Shown here: positions 54,801 through 63,294 of the stretch, in pieces
Numbering within the stretch: the stretch's first letter is position 1
Layout of the letters: each line of letters begins with the position of its first letter
Assembly (NCBI RefSeq): GCF_028867705.1
Contig: NZ_CP066171.1
Location: 868,001 to 932,000 of the forward strand
Direction: 5' to 3'
Length of the DNA: 64,000 bases
Source: Thermoleophilum album
Lineage (GTDB): Bacteria > Actinomycetota > Thermoleophilia > Solirubrobacterales > Thermoleophilaceae
The notes under the pieces: generated by a model
What the model was told of the DNA's origin: nothing
The model's database searches: none
What the model saw: the letters and a program-made list of their open reading frames with translations, nothing else
Program-made: the position numbers and the translations under genes

Positions 54801-55529
54801 CCCCTGAAGGAGCTGCGTCCCGCGCTGCGGCTAGCTAGCGACTGCTCGCTTGCCGAGCTTGCGTCGCGCCGCGACGGCGAGGTCGTCACCGTCGTCGGGA
54901 TGGTCACCGAGCGCAAGCGCATCCGCACCAAGAGCGGCGAACCGATGGTCTTCTGCACGATCGACGATCTCGAAGGCCAGGTCGAGGTGCTCGTGATGGG
55001 CTCTTGCTATCAGCAGCACGGCGAGCTGATCGAGCCCGACCGCGTGCTGCTGGTGCGCGGGCGCGTCGACCACAAAGAGGCCGGCGAGACGAAGTTGATC
55101 GCGCAGGAGATCAGCGCTTTTGAGCCCTCGCCCGAAGAGGTCGAGCGAGCCCGGCGCGAGCTCGCCGACGATGCCGTCGGGGAGGGGGCCGCGAGCGGGC
55201 CAGCGAACGCGCCCGGGGGCGACAGCGCTCGTGGCAGAAACGGCGCGAACGGCAGCGCCAGCGCGAGCGGACGTCGCAACGGCAGCGCGGGCAGGAACGG
55301 CGCACGGCCACGCGGCGCTGACGCGCTCGAGCTCGAGCTGCGCGACGTGCCGCGCAGCGCGATCGAGGAGCTGCGCGAGATCCTCTCGCACCATCCGGGC
55401 GACCGCGAGGTGCGCGTGCGCGTCGGCGGGCGCGTGCTCGTGCTCGGCGACAAGTGGCGTGTGTCCGGCAACAGCAGTTGTTGTGCCGAGCTCGCGACGC
55501 TCGAGGGTCTGGCGATAGTCCGCGCCTGA
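51900..55529 (+). CDS. dnaE: DNA polymerase III alpha subunit DnaE
   Basis: Replicative polymerase, 1209 aa: PHP domain (1-280), polymerase core with GVGPGRGSAAGSIVSYCL-like palm (VGPGRGSAAGS about 360) and catalytic PDIDIDF (about 398-404), beta-binding and helix-hairpin-helix region, OB fold (VTVVGMVTERKRI, about 995-1060). A Gly/Ser/Arg-rich linker (about 1090-1140) leads to a C-terminal domain. All nine PHP metal ligands are present (His10, His12, Asp19, His44, Glu69, His87, Cys138, Asp206, His208), implying built-in proofreading. Confidence 0.96.
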   Translation: MAQPSFAHLHVHSEYSLLDGACRIEQMAERAAAFEQPALGLTDHGVLNGAVEHYQACHKHGIKPILGLEAYLVDDIKSEALRYERNHLTLLAATDEGFRNLVKLSSAGFLEGYKRGKANVDLDLLERHAAGVIVLTGCLQSRFCRRLVADDVAAARAHVDDLLQIFGSDNVYFEIQRNGLDAQEKANEGIVRIAREVGRPLVATADVHYLRREDYDNHQALLCVQTKSTLANPKLRFETNEFYLKDSQEMQAAFRDLPEAVAATLEIAERCNVDIELGRLLLPRFPTPDGRSEAEYLRELAAAGLRKRYGDPPPAEARERLEYELDVIERMGFSAYFLIVWDFVRFAKQNGIAVGPGRGSAAGSIVSYCLEITDVDPLAYDLLFERFLNPERVSMPDIDIDFSVKGRERVIEYVAQKYGRDRVAQIITFGRMLPRAATRDAARVLGYDYATGDRLAKLIPEPVMGRTKSFDEYLAEEPDLRRAYETEPDARRIIDTARGLEGIVRNNSIHAAAVVIADRPLTEIVPLQLAEDTRGGERRYRVVTQYSMKPLEEIGLLKMDFLGLRNLDVIESALDIIEESTGQRPDMAKLPLDDRKTYEMLARGDSIGVFQFESEGMREALRKVRPTEFNDLVALVALYRPGAMRHIDTYARNKRNPEAVEYLDERLRPITESTYGVILYQEQSMQIAKEIAGFSGAEADDLRKAIGKKLRDKMAQLKDRFVEGARKTGTDERVIQELWAANEAAADYSFNRSHAACYALISYRTAWLKANYPAEYMAALISSVMQTKDKVPFFVAQCDEMGIEVLPPDVNESGHDFRVIHEPGNDRPGKIRFGLDAVKNVGSQAVDAIIRAREQGGPFRSIWDFCRRVDHRAVNKKAIEALIKCGALDSTGATRSGMLSVLAQAQAAGQKHQQDAQLGQASIFDLGDAGGDAPAASDDPPVPALADAQDQINQWEKETLGLFLSSHPLKELRPALRLASDCSLAELASRRDGEVVTVVGMVTERKRIRTKSGEPMVFCTIDDLEGQVEVLVMGSCYQQHGELIEPDRVLLVRGRVDHKEAGETKLIAQEISAFEPSPEEVERARRELADDAVGEGAASGPANAPGGDSARGRNGANGSASASGRRNGSAGRNGARPRGADALELELRDVPRSAIEELREILSHHPGDREVRVRVGGRVLVLGDKWRVSGNSSCCAELATLEGLAIVRA

Positions 55530-55560
55530 GTCGTTCTCGTCGCGGCCCGCGGAGCGGGGG

Positions 55561-55566
55561 TAGACT
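55561..55566 (+). promoter_or_regulatory. -10 (TAGACT) of the cysteine-rich protein gene
   Basis: TAGACT ends 6 nt before GTG 55573, with no ribosome-binding site. Confidence 0.4.
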
Positions 55567-55572
55567 CGCTGC

Positions 55573-55968
55573 GTGCAAGCGACGTCGCGGATCGAAGCGC
55601 TGCGCGAGTGCCGCCAGTGCTGCGCGTTCTGCGACCGCCTCGTCTACCCGGCGGGTTGCGTCGAGGCGCAGTGCCCCTACCTCTACGTCTACGAGGAAGA
55701 GGCGAGCGGGCGCCGCTACATGGGCTGCCTGCACAAGGTTTTCCGCGGCGAGATCGACGTCGAGCTCTTCGAAGAGGCGGAGCGCACGAGCCAAGGGTTC
55801 GGGGGCATGCGCCTTGCCTCGCACCCGCTGCCGTTCTGTCGCACCGGCGTCGAGCGCGCCTACTACGGCAGCGGACCCGCGTTCGAGTGCACCAACCCCG
55901 ACTTCTGGCGTGACCCTGTGCCGCTCGCCGACGAACGCTTCGACCTGCGCGACCGTCTCGACCGCTGA
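55573..55968 (+). CDS. Cysteine-rich protein of unknown function
   Basis: 131 aa with nine Cys (13, 16, 17, 20, 29, 34, 52, 89, 106), six of them in an N-terminal cluster CRQCCAFCDRLVYPAGC...C. This could hold zinc or an iron-sulfur cluster. No signal peptide or TM. Later SHPLPFCRTG and FECTNPDFW. Family not recognised. Lies between dnaE and DNase IV, so a DNA-metabolism link is possible but unproven. Confidence 0.7.
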   Translation: MQATSRIEALRECRQCCAFCDRLVYPAGCVEAQCPYLYVYEEEASGRRYMGCLHKVFRGEIDVELFEEAERTSQGFGGMRLASHPLPFCRTGVERAYYGSGPAFECTNPDFWRDPVPLADERFDLRDRLDR

Positions 55969-55977
55969 AGCCGCGCG

Positions 55978-56847
55978 CTAGGAAGCGGACCCGCGCGCGG
56001 CCAGCCCCTTCTCGCGCAGTTCGCGCATCAATGCGACGTCGCGGGCGACCGGCGCTTTGCCGTCGACGCCCGGCCCTTCGAAGATCGCCGGCAGACCGTC
56101 GAAACGCGGTTCGGAGAGAAACGCTGCGCATCCCTCGCTCCCGAGCTCGCCCTGGCCGAGCGGCGCGTGCCGGTCGCGGTTGGAACCGAGCGGTTCGCGC
56201 GAGTCGTTGACGTGCAAGCAGCGCAAGCGGTCGAGACCGACCGTGCGGTCGAACTCGTCGACGACGCGCGCCAGCCGCTCGCTGTCACGGATGTCGGAGC
56301 CGCTAGCGAGCAGATGACAGGAGTCGAGACAGACGCCAAGGCGACCGTCACCGCCGCCGAGCTCGAGAAGCCGGGCGAGCTCGTCGAAGTCGCGGCCGAT
56401 CGTGTCGCCTGCACCCGCGGTGTCCTCGAGCAACAGGGGGCAACGCTCGGACTCGGCTAGCGCTGCGCGGATCGCTTCGCCGACGCGTCGGAGCGCCTCG
56501 GGGCGCGGCTCGCCGCGCGCCGACCCAGGGTGCAGCACCACACCGACGGCGTCGATCTGGTCACCCATGCGCAGCGAGTGGATCAGCGAGTCGACCGACT
56601 TGCGCCACAGCTCGCGGTCGGCGGCGGCGCAGTTGAGCAGATAGACGGCGTGAATCACCGTCGCCCGCACCGGCCCCTCGGCGACGAGCTCGCGGAAGCG
56701 GGCGATGTCGTCCTCCTTCCAGGCCGTCGGCCGCCACTGGCGTGGCGACTGGTTGAAGACCTGGATCGCATCGCAGCCGAGCTCGCGACCGCGCTCCCAA
56801 GCTTTGGCGAGACCGCCCGCCGTCGAGACGTGCGCCCCGATTAGCAT
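55978..56847 (-). CDS. nfo: Endonuclease IV (deoxyribonuclease IV)
   Basis: AP endonuclease of base-excision repair. 289 aa TIM barrel with three zinc sites: MLIGAHVSTAGGL, QVFNQSPRQWRP, VLHPGSARGE, LLEDTAGAGDTIG, VCLDSCHLLASG, HVNDSREPLGSNRDRHAPLG (split). ATG 56847 overlaps the gltX -10 on the other strand. Confidence 0.93.
   Translation of the reverse strand: MLIGAHVSTAGGLAKAWERGRELGCDAIQVFNQSPRQWRPTAWKEDDIARFRELVAEGPVRATVIHAVYLLNCAAADRELWRKSVDSLIHSLRMGDQIDAVGVVLHPGSARGEPRPEALRRVGEAIRAALAESERCPLLLEDTAGAGDTIGRDFDELARLLELGGGDGRLGVCLDSCHLLASGSDIRDSERLARVVDEFDRTVGLDRLRCLHVNDSREPLGSNRDRHAPLGQGELGSEGCAAFLSEPRFDGLPAIFEGPGVDGKAPVARDVALMRELREKGLAARGSAS
56842..56847 (+). promoter_or_regulatory. -10 (TAGCAT) of gltX, across the nfo start codon
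   Basis: TAGCAT ends 6 nt before GTG 56854. Its last three bases are the complement of the nfo ATG. Confidence 0.4.
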
Positions 56848-56853
56848 CCGGCC

Positions 56854-58173
56854 GTGTCCTTAAAGCGAGCTCCCATGCGCGTCCGCTTCGCGCCGTCGCC
56901 GACCGGCGAGCTCCACGTCGGCGGGGCGCGCACGGCACTCTACAACTGGCTGCTCGCGCGAGGGTCGGGTGGCGCCTTCGTGCTGCGCATCGAGGACACC
57001 GACCGCGAGCGCTCCACGCGCGAGAACCGTGAGCGCATCCTGGAAGCGCTGCGCTGGCTCGAGCTCGACTGGGACGAGGGTCCGTTCTCCCAAGCCGAGC
57101 GCGCCGACCGCCACAACGAAGCGATCGAACAGCTGTTACGTGACGGGCACGCCTACGAGGACGAAGGTGCGGTGCGCTTCCGCGTACCGCCCGGCGAAAC
57201 GGTCGTCGAGGATCTGATCCGCGGCCCGATCCGTTTTCCTCACGACGCGATTAAGGACTTCGTTATCCGCCGCTCCGACGGCAGTCCGCTCTACAACCTG
57301 GCAGTAGCCGTCGACGACCTCGACATGGCGATAAGCCACGTCGTGCGCGGCGACGATCACCTCTCGAACACGCCTCGCCAGCTGATGGTGATCCGCGCTC
57401 TCGGGTACGAGCCACCGGCCTACGCCCACCTCCCGCTGTTGCACGGTCCCGACGGCAAAAAGCTGTCGAAACGGCACGGCGCGACGTCGGTCGAGGAGCT
57501 GCGCGCGCGCGGCTACCTACCAGAGGCGGTGCGCAACTACCTTGCGCTGCTCGGCTGGGGGCTCGATGATCGCACCACCTTCATCGACACCGAGACGCTG
57601 ATCGAGCACTTCTCGCTCGCGCGCGTGTCGCGCTCGCCAGCGGTCTTCGACGAGAAGAAGCTGCGCTGGATGAACGGTCACTACCTGCGCAAGCTCCCGC
57701 TCGACGAGCTCGTCGAACGGCTCGTCGACTACCTCGACCACGAGGCGATCGTCGCGCGAGACAAGGTCGACCGCGAGAAGCTGAGGCGGGCGGCCGAGGC
57801 TGCGCAAGAGAAGCTGCAGACGCTCGCCGACTTCTGGCCATTGGCCGGGTTCGTGCTCGAGCGGCGCGAGCCCGCCCCCGAGCTCGTGGCGTGGTTGGCC
57901 GAGAGCGGTGCCCGCGAGCGTCTCGAGCGAGCGCGCGAACGGCTCGCCGCTCTCGACGACTTCTCGGTCGAAGCGATCCAGAGAGCGTTGCGCGCGCTCG
58001 TCGAGGAGCTCGGCGTGAAGGGGGCGGCGGTGTTCCAGCCGCTGCGCGTGGCGGTAACCGGGTCGAAGGTGTCGCCGGGAATCTTCGAGTCGCTCGCCGC
58101 GCTCGGGCGCGACGAGACGCTGGCGCGCATCGATGCCGTGCTTGGGCGGCTGGCGGCCGCGAGCGTCCGTTGA
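56854..58173 (+). CDS. gltX: Glutamyl-tRNA synthetase
   Basis: Class I synthetase, 439 aa from GTG 56854: RFAPSPTGELHVGGARTALY (HIGH motif region), FVLRIEDTDRERS, VRGDDHLSNTPRQ, KLSKRHGATS (KMSKS variant), and a helical anticodon-binding C terminus. ATG 56875 is the alternative start with no ribosome-binding site; the -10 6 nt before GTG 56854 favours the longer form. Whether it also makes Glu-tRNA-Gln is not shown. Confidence 0.93.
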   Translation: MSLKRAPMRVRFAPSPTGELHVGGARTALYNWLLARGSGGAFVLRIEDTDRERSTRENRERILEALRWLELDWDEGPFSQAERADRHNEAIEQLLRDGHAYEDEGAVRFRVPPGETVVEDLIRGPIRFPHDAIKDFVIRRSDGSPLYNLAVAVDDLDMAISHVVRGDDHLSNTPRQLMVIRALGYEPPAYAHLPLLHGPDGKKLSKRHGATSVEELRARGYLPEAVRNYLALLGWGLDDRTTFIDTETLIEHFSLARVSRSPAVFDEKKLRWMNGHYLRKLPLDELVERLVDYLDHEAIVARDKVDREKLRRAAEAAQEKLQTLADFWPLAGFVLERREPAPELVAWLAESGARERLERARERLAALDDFSVEAIQRALRALVEELGVKGAAVFQPLRVAVTGSKVSPGIFESLAALGRDETLARIDAVLGRLAAASVR

Positions 58174-58279
58174 ACTGCCCCGGGCGCTCGCGGGCTCAAG
58201 CGCTACGCCGTAGCTGCCGATAGGTCCGGCGACGGGCCCGCGCGGACCGTCGAGCCGCCACCGAAGCACTCGCTCACCA

Positions 58280-59368
58280 GTGTCGTCGCAGCTTGCAGTG
58301 TCTCCCGCCGAGCGTCGCCCGCCGAGGGTCGACCCGGTGGTGCGCGGCCACAACGAGGGACACGGCCGGCGGCTGATCAAAGCTTTCGAGGCGCTCGAGA
58401 GCTTCCCTGCGTTGGCGGCGTCGCGCGACCGGGTGCTCGAGGTCGTACGCGACGAGCACGCCTCTACGGGCGAGGTGATCCGTGCGATCGAGTCCGACGT
58501 GGCGCTCGTAATCACCGTGCTGCGCATCGCCAACCGCATGGCGGGCAAGAAGCGCGGCCGCATCGCGAGCGTGCCGGCGGCGCTCGAGATCCTCACCCGC
58601 GACGGCGTCGCTGCGCTCGCCTCGCGCACGCGCACCTTCGACTTCTTCGAGCGCACACCAGGCTGGGAGGCGGCCCCCGAGCGGTTCCGTTTGCACGCCA
58701 TCGCCACCCAGGTCGCGGCCGATCGCCTCGCCCGCGAGCTCGAGTATCCCGAGCGCGACGAGCTGCTCTGTGCCGCGCTGCTGCACGACATCGGCAAGCT
58801 CGTGCTGATGCACGCCTATCCGGCCTATCCCGACCAGATCCATCGCGGTGCGCGCACCCCCGAGGAGCGTGTCCACCGCGAACGGCGCGAGCTCGGCGTC
58901 GACCACGGCGTGGTCGGCGGCGTGCTGGCTCGCCGCTGGGCGCTGCCGACTCGGTTGGCGTCGGCGATCGAGCGCCACCACGCCGACGACGTCTCGGGCG
59001 AGGCGGCGCTGGTGCGGCTCGCGGACATGCTCGCCCACTACGCCCACGGGCAGGCGATCACTCCCGGCAAACTGCTCGAGGCGGCGAAGCTGTGCGGGCT
59101 CAGCACCAAACAGCTCCGGGCGGTTCTGTACGAGCTGCCACATGGCGGGACGGCCGAGCGGCGCGCGGTCGAGCCCTGCCCGCTCAGTGCGCGCGAGCTC
59201 GAGGTGCTCCGGCGCCTCGCTGAGGGCAAGGTGTACAAGCAGATCGCCGCCGAGCTCGGGCTGTCGACGAGTACGGTGCGCACTCATCTGCACAACACCT
59301 ACGCCAAGCTCGGTGCCGTCGATCGCGCACAGGCGGTGCTGATCGCCACCGAGCGCGGCTGGCTGTAA
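58280..59368 (+). CDS. HDOD-domain regulator with C-terminal LuxR-type HTH
   Basis: 362 aa. N-terminal HDOD/HD-like domain (about 28-250) with DVALVITVLRIANRM, ALLHDIGKLVL (HD-like pair) and AIERHHADDVSG. The C-terminal ~65 residues are a GerE/LuxR DNA-binding domain (CPLSARELEVLRRLAEGK, then IAAELGLSTSTVRTHLHN). No signal-receiver domain. It is likely a signalling protein that both senses and binds DNA. GTG 58280. Confidence 0.8.
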   Translation: MSSQLAVSPAERRPPRVDPVVRGHNEGHGRRLIKAFEALESFPALAASRDRVLEVVRDEHASTGEVIRAIESDVALVITVLRIANRMAGKKRGRIASVPAALEILTRDGVAALASRTRTFDFFERTPGWEAAPERFRLHAIATQVAADRLARELEYPERDELLCAALLHDIGKLVLMHAYPAYPDQIHRGARTPEERVHRERRELGVDHGVVGGVLARRWALPTRLASAIERHHADDVSGEAALVRLADMLAHYAHGQAITPGKLLEAAKLCGLSTKQLRAVLYELPHGGTAERRAVEPCPLSARELEVLRRLAEGKVYKQIAAELGLSTSTVRTHLHNTYAKLGAVDRAQAVLIATERGWL

Positions 59369-59442
59369 GGGACGGCGCCTCCCTCGCCTGGCGCTCGGTG
59401 CAACCGGCGCGCATGTAGCGCACGCGGTCGCTCGCTCGGGCG

Positions 59443-60660
59443 CTAGCCGGGCAGCGAGCGCTCCTCCTCGCCGCGGTAGGCGTACGCCGCCTCACGCACC
59501 GCGTCGCTCGACTCGAGCCCGGCACCGAGCGCGCCACCGAGCGTCGCCAGCGACCCGAGCAGCCAAGCAAGGCGCAGGTAGTCGCTGAACTGCGCATCTC
59601 CGCCAGCCTGACTTGCCAATAGCGACTCGGGTAACAGCAACAGCGCTCCTGCGAGCGCTAGCACAAAAAGCGTCCCATAGAGGACGATCGTGCCCACCGC
59701 CACGGTGAGGGCGGTGGCGGCGTTGAAGAGCGCCGCCTCGTCACGGGCGTGGCGGCTCGGTGCGCGCTCCCACAGCCCGTGGGCGACGACCAGCGTCGTC
59801 GACGTGACGGTGACCGAAAGGAGCGAGAGGGCTAGCAGCCGTGGCGTCGACAGTCGATCTGCGATCGCCCAGATGTCGGGGGTGACCAAGCTGAACGCGA
59901 TCGCAGCTAGCGAAGCGACGACCGCGCGATAGAGCCGCAGCGCCAGCCGCCAGGGACGGTTGGCGCGCACCATGCCGAGCAGCAGACGGAAGCGGCCCGG
60001 TGAAGCCAGCGACACCCAACCGGTGTCGGGATGCGGTCCCTCGGTGTGGAGCTCGACCAGCTCGTCGAGCCAACGGCGCATGCGCCGTGCCCGGCGCTGT
60101 TCGCGACGCTTGTGCGCGCCGTCGCGGGTCGCCGCACCGACGCGCTCGCCAAGCAGCGCATCGACGAGCGCGTTGAGTGCGCGCTCGACACCGCGCCGCA
60201 AGCCCATCGGGCCGATCGCCGGCACCGACACGACCGCGACGCCGTGGGTGGGGCTCGCGTGCCAGACGACGGGTCGGCCTCCGATCCGCAGTGGCAGGTC
60301 GGTGAGCACGACGGCGAGTTCCCAGTCACCTTCCAGCAACCGCCGGCGGGCCTCGGCGACGAGGTCGGACGCGGTCGCTGGTGGGGCGACGAGGGCGTCG
60401 GGCAGCACCGGCACTTGCCAATCGAAGTGCGGGTAGCGCTCGGCCAGCAGCGTGCGTAGCGGCTCGGCAAGCTCGACCGCCAGCTGGTGGGGGAGCCCGG
60501 GGGCAGCGATCAGACCAAGCTGCGCACACCGGCGCTCGGTGGGTCTAGCGCTTGTGGCTGCGCTGGCGCCGCTCGTGCGGCTCACGCTCGCGTTGCTGGC
60601 AGCGGGCGCAGGGCTGCTCGCGCCCGCGTTTCCAGGCGGAACCGCATCCCCATCGGTCAT
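59443..60660 (-). CDS. Membrane protein of unknown function
   Basis: 405 aa. N-terminal Ala/Ser-rich stretch, a ~140-residue soluble domain (LGLIAAPGLPHQLAVELAE, WELAVVLTDLPLRI, VVWHASPTHGVAVVSVPAIGP) with an actinobacterial feel, an Arg-rich linker, then four TM helices (about 245-263, 273-295, 312-345 broken, 360-385). Shares a 4-bp ATGA overlap with the VanZ gene upstream. Function unknown. Confidence 0.75.
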   Translation of the reverse strand: MTDGDAVPPGNAGASSPAPAASNASVSRTSGASAATSARPTERRCAQLGLIAAPGLPHQLAVELAEPLRTLLAERYPHFDWQVPVLPDALVAPPATASDLVAEARRRLLEGDWELAVVLTDLPLRIGGRPVVWHASPTHGVAVVSVPAIGPMGLRRGVERALNALVDALLGERVGAATRDGAHKRREQRRARRMRRWLDELVELHTEGPHPDTGWVSLASPGRFRLLLGMVRANRPWRLALRLYRAVVASLAAIAFSLVTPDIWAIADRLSTPRLLALSLLSVTVTSTTLVVAHGLWERAPSRHARDEAALFNAATALTVAVGTIVLYGTLFVLALAGALLLLPESLLASQAGGDAQFSDYLRLAWLLGSLATLGGALGAGLESSDAVREAAYAYRGEEERSLPG

Positions 60661-61178
60661 CGGGCACTAACACGCGCCGCAGCGCGCCCCGCTTCGGCTC
60701 GTCGGCGAAGCCACACAGCCGCGCCGACAAGCGCGCCGGCGGTGTCGATAAGCCAGTCGCGAACCGTGCCGGCGCGTCCGGGAACGAACGTCTGGTGGTA
60801 CTCGTCGCTTGCGGCATATGCCGACGCCAGTAGGACCGCCACGACAGCCGATGTCCGTAGCGCCAGCGCACCGCTGCCCGTAAAAGCGCGGCACCACAGC
60901 CACGCAAGCACGGCGTACTCAAGAAAGTGCACGATCTTGCGGCCGACGAAGTCGATCAAGCCGAGGTTCGTGTGCAGGTGCGGCTGGTCGGAAAAGAAGA
61001 AGATCAACGCCATCAGTGCTAGCGGCGGAAGCCACAACCCGACAGCCGTGCGGGCACGGACGCGCGCGAAGCGCGCCGGGCCCTTGCTGGGAGCGTGCCC
61101 CGGTGCGGTCGGCGCGGAGCTGTGTTGGTCCGTGCGCCGGACCGATCTCGTAGAGTGACTAGCGGTGTTAGTGATCAC
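60657..61178 (-). CDS. VanZ-family membrane protein
   Basis: 173 aa with four TM segments (about 46-62, 80-97, 108-125, 140-157). The VanZ features are IFFFSDQP, KIVHFLEYAVLAWL and YAASDEYHQTFVPGRAGTVRDWLIDTAGALVG. It probably sits in the membrane; VanZ members relate to glycopeptide tolerance or envelope. GTG 61178, with TAGGGT (minus strand, 61193-61188) 9 nt upstream. Its first 14 bp overlap the start of the divergent rrf2-like gene. Confidence 0.85.
   Translation of the reverse strand: MITNTASHSTRSVRRTDQHSSAPTAPGHAPSKGPARFARVRARTAVGLWLPPLALMALIFFFSDQPHLHTNLGLIDFVGRKIVHFLEYAVLAWLWCRAFTGSGALALRTSAVVAVLLASAYAASDEYHQTFVPGRAGTVRDWLIDTAGALVGAAVWLRRRAEAGRAAARVSAR
61151..61156 (+). promoter_or_regulatory. 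-10 (TAGAGT) of the Rrf2-family gene
   Basis: TAGAGT ends 8 nt before GTG 61165 and lies inside the VanZ coding region on the opposite strand. Confidence 0.45.
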
Positions 61179-61566
61179 GACAAAGTCACCCTACGCGGTT
61201 CGAGCGCTATGTGAGCTCGCTCTGCGTGCTGAAGAGGGACCCGTGCCGATCGCCGAGATCGCCCGGGCGCGCGACATTCCCGTCCAGTTCCTCGAGAGTC
61301 TGTTTTCGATTCTCAGGCGGGGCGGAATTCTGCAGAGCCAGCGGGGTGTGAAAGGTGGCTATCAGCTGGCGCGCCCCCCAGAGGAGATCAACATCCTCGA
61401 GGTCGTCGAGCTGCTCGAGGGCGAGATCGGTCAGGGCGCGTCCGAACACGGGCCGCTCTGGGAGGACGTGGTGCGCGCCGTCAAGGACGTCCTGGCAGGA
61501 CACACGTTGCGCGACGTGGTCGAGCGCGAGGCGCAGCAGGCGGGCGCCACCATGTACTGGATCTAG
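61165..61566 (+). CDS. Rrf2-family transcriptional regulator (CymR-like)
   Basis: 133 aa winged-helix: [38 protein letters not shown], split by its HTH, and [23 protein letters not shown] (wing). The three cluster-ligating cysteines of IscR are absent, as in CymR, the cysteine-metabolism repressor. cysK and cysE follow. Control of cysteine synthesis is inferred from that context. GTG 61171 is an alternative start. Confidence 0.87.
   Translation: MLVITTKSPYAVRALCELALRAEEGPVPIAEIARARDIPVQFLESLFSILRRGGILQSQRGVKGGYQLARPPEEINILEVVELLEGEIGQGASEHGPLWEDVVRAVKDVLAGHTLRDVVEREAQQAGATMYWI
61188..61193 (-). promoter_or_regulatory. -10 (TAGGGT, minus strand) of the VanZ gene
   Basis: On the minus strand TAGGGT ends 9 nt before GTG 61178 and lies inside the rrf2-like coding region. 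Confidence 0.4.
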
Positions 61567-61588
61567 CGCGGCCAGCGCCAACGCCGCG

Positions 61589-62548
61589 ATGCTGCGCGAA
61601 CGCTCGACAGGCCGGCCGCCCGCAGCGGTCGTCGACAACCTCGCGCAGCTGATCGGCAACACGCCAATGGTCAGGCTGCGCCGGCTCGACCCCGAGTGCG
61701 GCGCGGAGATCGTCGGCAAGCTCGAGGCGTACAACCCGGCGGGCTCGGTGAAGGACCGCATCGGCTGGGCGATGCTCGCCGCGGCCGAGGCCGAAGGCCG
61801 GATCGAACCGGGCCGCACGACGATCGTCGAGCCGACGTCTGGCAACACCGGCATCGCGCTCGCCTTCGTGTGCGCCGCCCGCGGCTACCGCTTGGTGTTG
61901 ACGATGCCGCAGGGGATGAGCCGCGAACGCGAGCGCCTGCTGCGCCTTTACGGCGCCGAGGTGATCGAAACCGAGTCGATGGGTGGCATGGACGAGGCAG
62001 TCGAGGAAGCGCGCCGGCTTGCCGAGTCGGGCGACGAGTTCTTCATGCCCGACCAGTTCTCGAACCCCGCCAACCCCGAGGCGCACCGGCGCGGCACCGC
62101 CGAGGAGCTTTGGCGAGATCTCGAGGGGCGCATCGATGTGCTCGTCTGCGGGGTTGGAACTGGTGGCACGATCACTGGTTGCGGCGAGCGGCTGAAAGAG
62201 CGCAATCCGGCGCTGCACGTCGTCGCGGTGGAGCCGCGCACTTCAGCGGTGCTGTCGGGGCGCCGACCCGGTCCACACCGCATCCAGGGAATCGGTGCCG
62301 GGTTCGTGCCACCCGTCCTGAACCGCGAGGTGATCGACGAGGTCGTCACGGTCGCCGACGAGGACGCGCTCGCCACAGCCCGTGCCTGTGCCCGGCGCGA
62401 GGGCGTGTCGGTGGGCATCTCGGCCGGGGCGGCGCTGTGGGCCGCGCTGCAGGTCGGGCGCAGGCGCGAATGGCAGGGCCGGACGATCGCGGTGATCCTG
62501 CCCGACGCCGGCGAGCGCTACGTGACGACGCCGTTCTTCGTCGAATGA
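61589..62548 (+). CDS. cysK: Cysteine synthase (O-acetylserine sulfhydrylase)
   Basis: 319 aa PLP enzyme: [36 protein letters not shown] (Schiff-base Lys), [41 protein letters not shown]. Starts 22 nt after rrf2 and overlaps cysE by ATGA. CysE and CysK form the cysteine synthase complex in other bacteria; the operon order supports it here. Confidence 0.94.
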   Translation: MLRERSTGRPPAAVVDNLAQLIGNTPMVRLRRLDPECGAEIVGKLEAYNPAGSVKDRIGWAMLAAAEAEGRIEPGRTTIVEPTSGNTGIALAFVCAARGYRLVLTMPQGMSRERERLLRLYGAEVIETESMGGMDEAVEEARRLAESGDEFFMPDQFSNPANPEAHRRGTAEELWRDLEGRIDVLVCGVGTGGTITGCGERLKERNPALHVVAVEPRTSAVLSGRRPGPHRIQGIGAGFVPPVLNREVIDEVVTVADEDALATARACARREGVSVGISAGAALWAALQVGRRREWQGRTIAVILPDAGERYVTTPFFVE

Positions 62549-63294
62549 TGCGCAAGGGCGCGAAACCCCTTGGGCCTGTGGCACGCTTGCGGCGGGCTGT
62601 CGGAGACGCTATCGCGGCGGCACGCGAGCGGGACCCGGCCGCTCGAGAGCTCGGCAGCCTCACGATCCTGCTGACATACGGCGGGGTCCAAGCGGTGCTG
62701 GCACACCGCGTGGCGCACGCCCTGTGGCGAGCCCGTGTGCCGCTTGTGCCGCACGCGATCATGCACGTGGTACGGCTCGCGACGGGGGTCGAGATCCACC
62801 CGGCGGCGCGGCTCGGCAAGCGTCTCTTCATCGATCACGGTGTCGGGGTCGTGATCGGCGAGACGGCCGAGGTCGGCGATGACGTCACTCTCTACCAGGG
62901 CGTCACGCTCGGCGGCACCGGTTTCGCGCGCGGCAAGCGCCACCCCACCGTGCGCGACCGCGTGATCATCGGCTCGGGAGCGAAGGTGCTCGGGCCGGTC
63001 GAGATCGGCGAGGGAGCGAAGGTGGGGGCCAACAGCGTGGTTATCCACGACGTGCCGGCTAACTCGACGGTCGTCGGCAACCCCGGTCATCCGGTGCGCG
63101 TCGACGGCAAGCGCCCGACCGGCCCTGACGCCGACTGGGCGCACCTGCCCGACCCTGTCGCCGATGCGATCACCCACCTCGCCGAGCGGATCGACACCCT
63201 CGAGCGTCTGGTCGAAGAGCTGACCGGGCGGCGCCCGGCCGGCGAGGTGCGGCGCTTCGAGCGTCGGCGCGGGCCGAGCTCCGCCGGCGGCTGA
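62545..63294 (+). CDS. cysE: Serine O-acetyltransferase
   Basis: 249 aa left-handed beta-helix acetyltransferase: [36 protein letters not shown] (split), [47 protein letters not shown] (split). The N-terminal helical domain is short, as in the epsilonproteobacterial/Gram-positive type. A C-terminal coiled coil and basic tail (about 205-249) extend beyond the core. Supplies O-acetylserine for CysK. Confidence 0.93.
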   Translation: MMRKGAKPLGPVARLRRAVGDAIAAARERDPAARELGSLTILLTYGGVQAVLAHRVAHALWRARVPLVPHAIMHVVRLATGVEIHPAARLGKRLFIDHGVGVVIGETAEVGDDVTLYQGVTLGGTGFARGKRHPTVRDRVIIGSGAKVLGPVEIGEGAKVGANSVVIHDVPANSTVVGNPGHPVRVDGKRPTGPDADWAHLPDPVADAITHLAERIDTLERLVEELTGRRPAGEVRRFERRRGPSSAGG

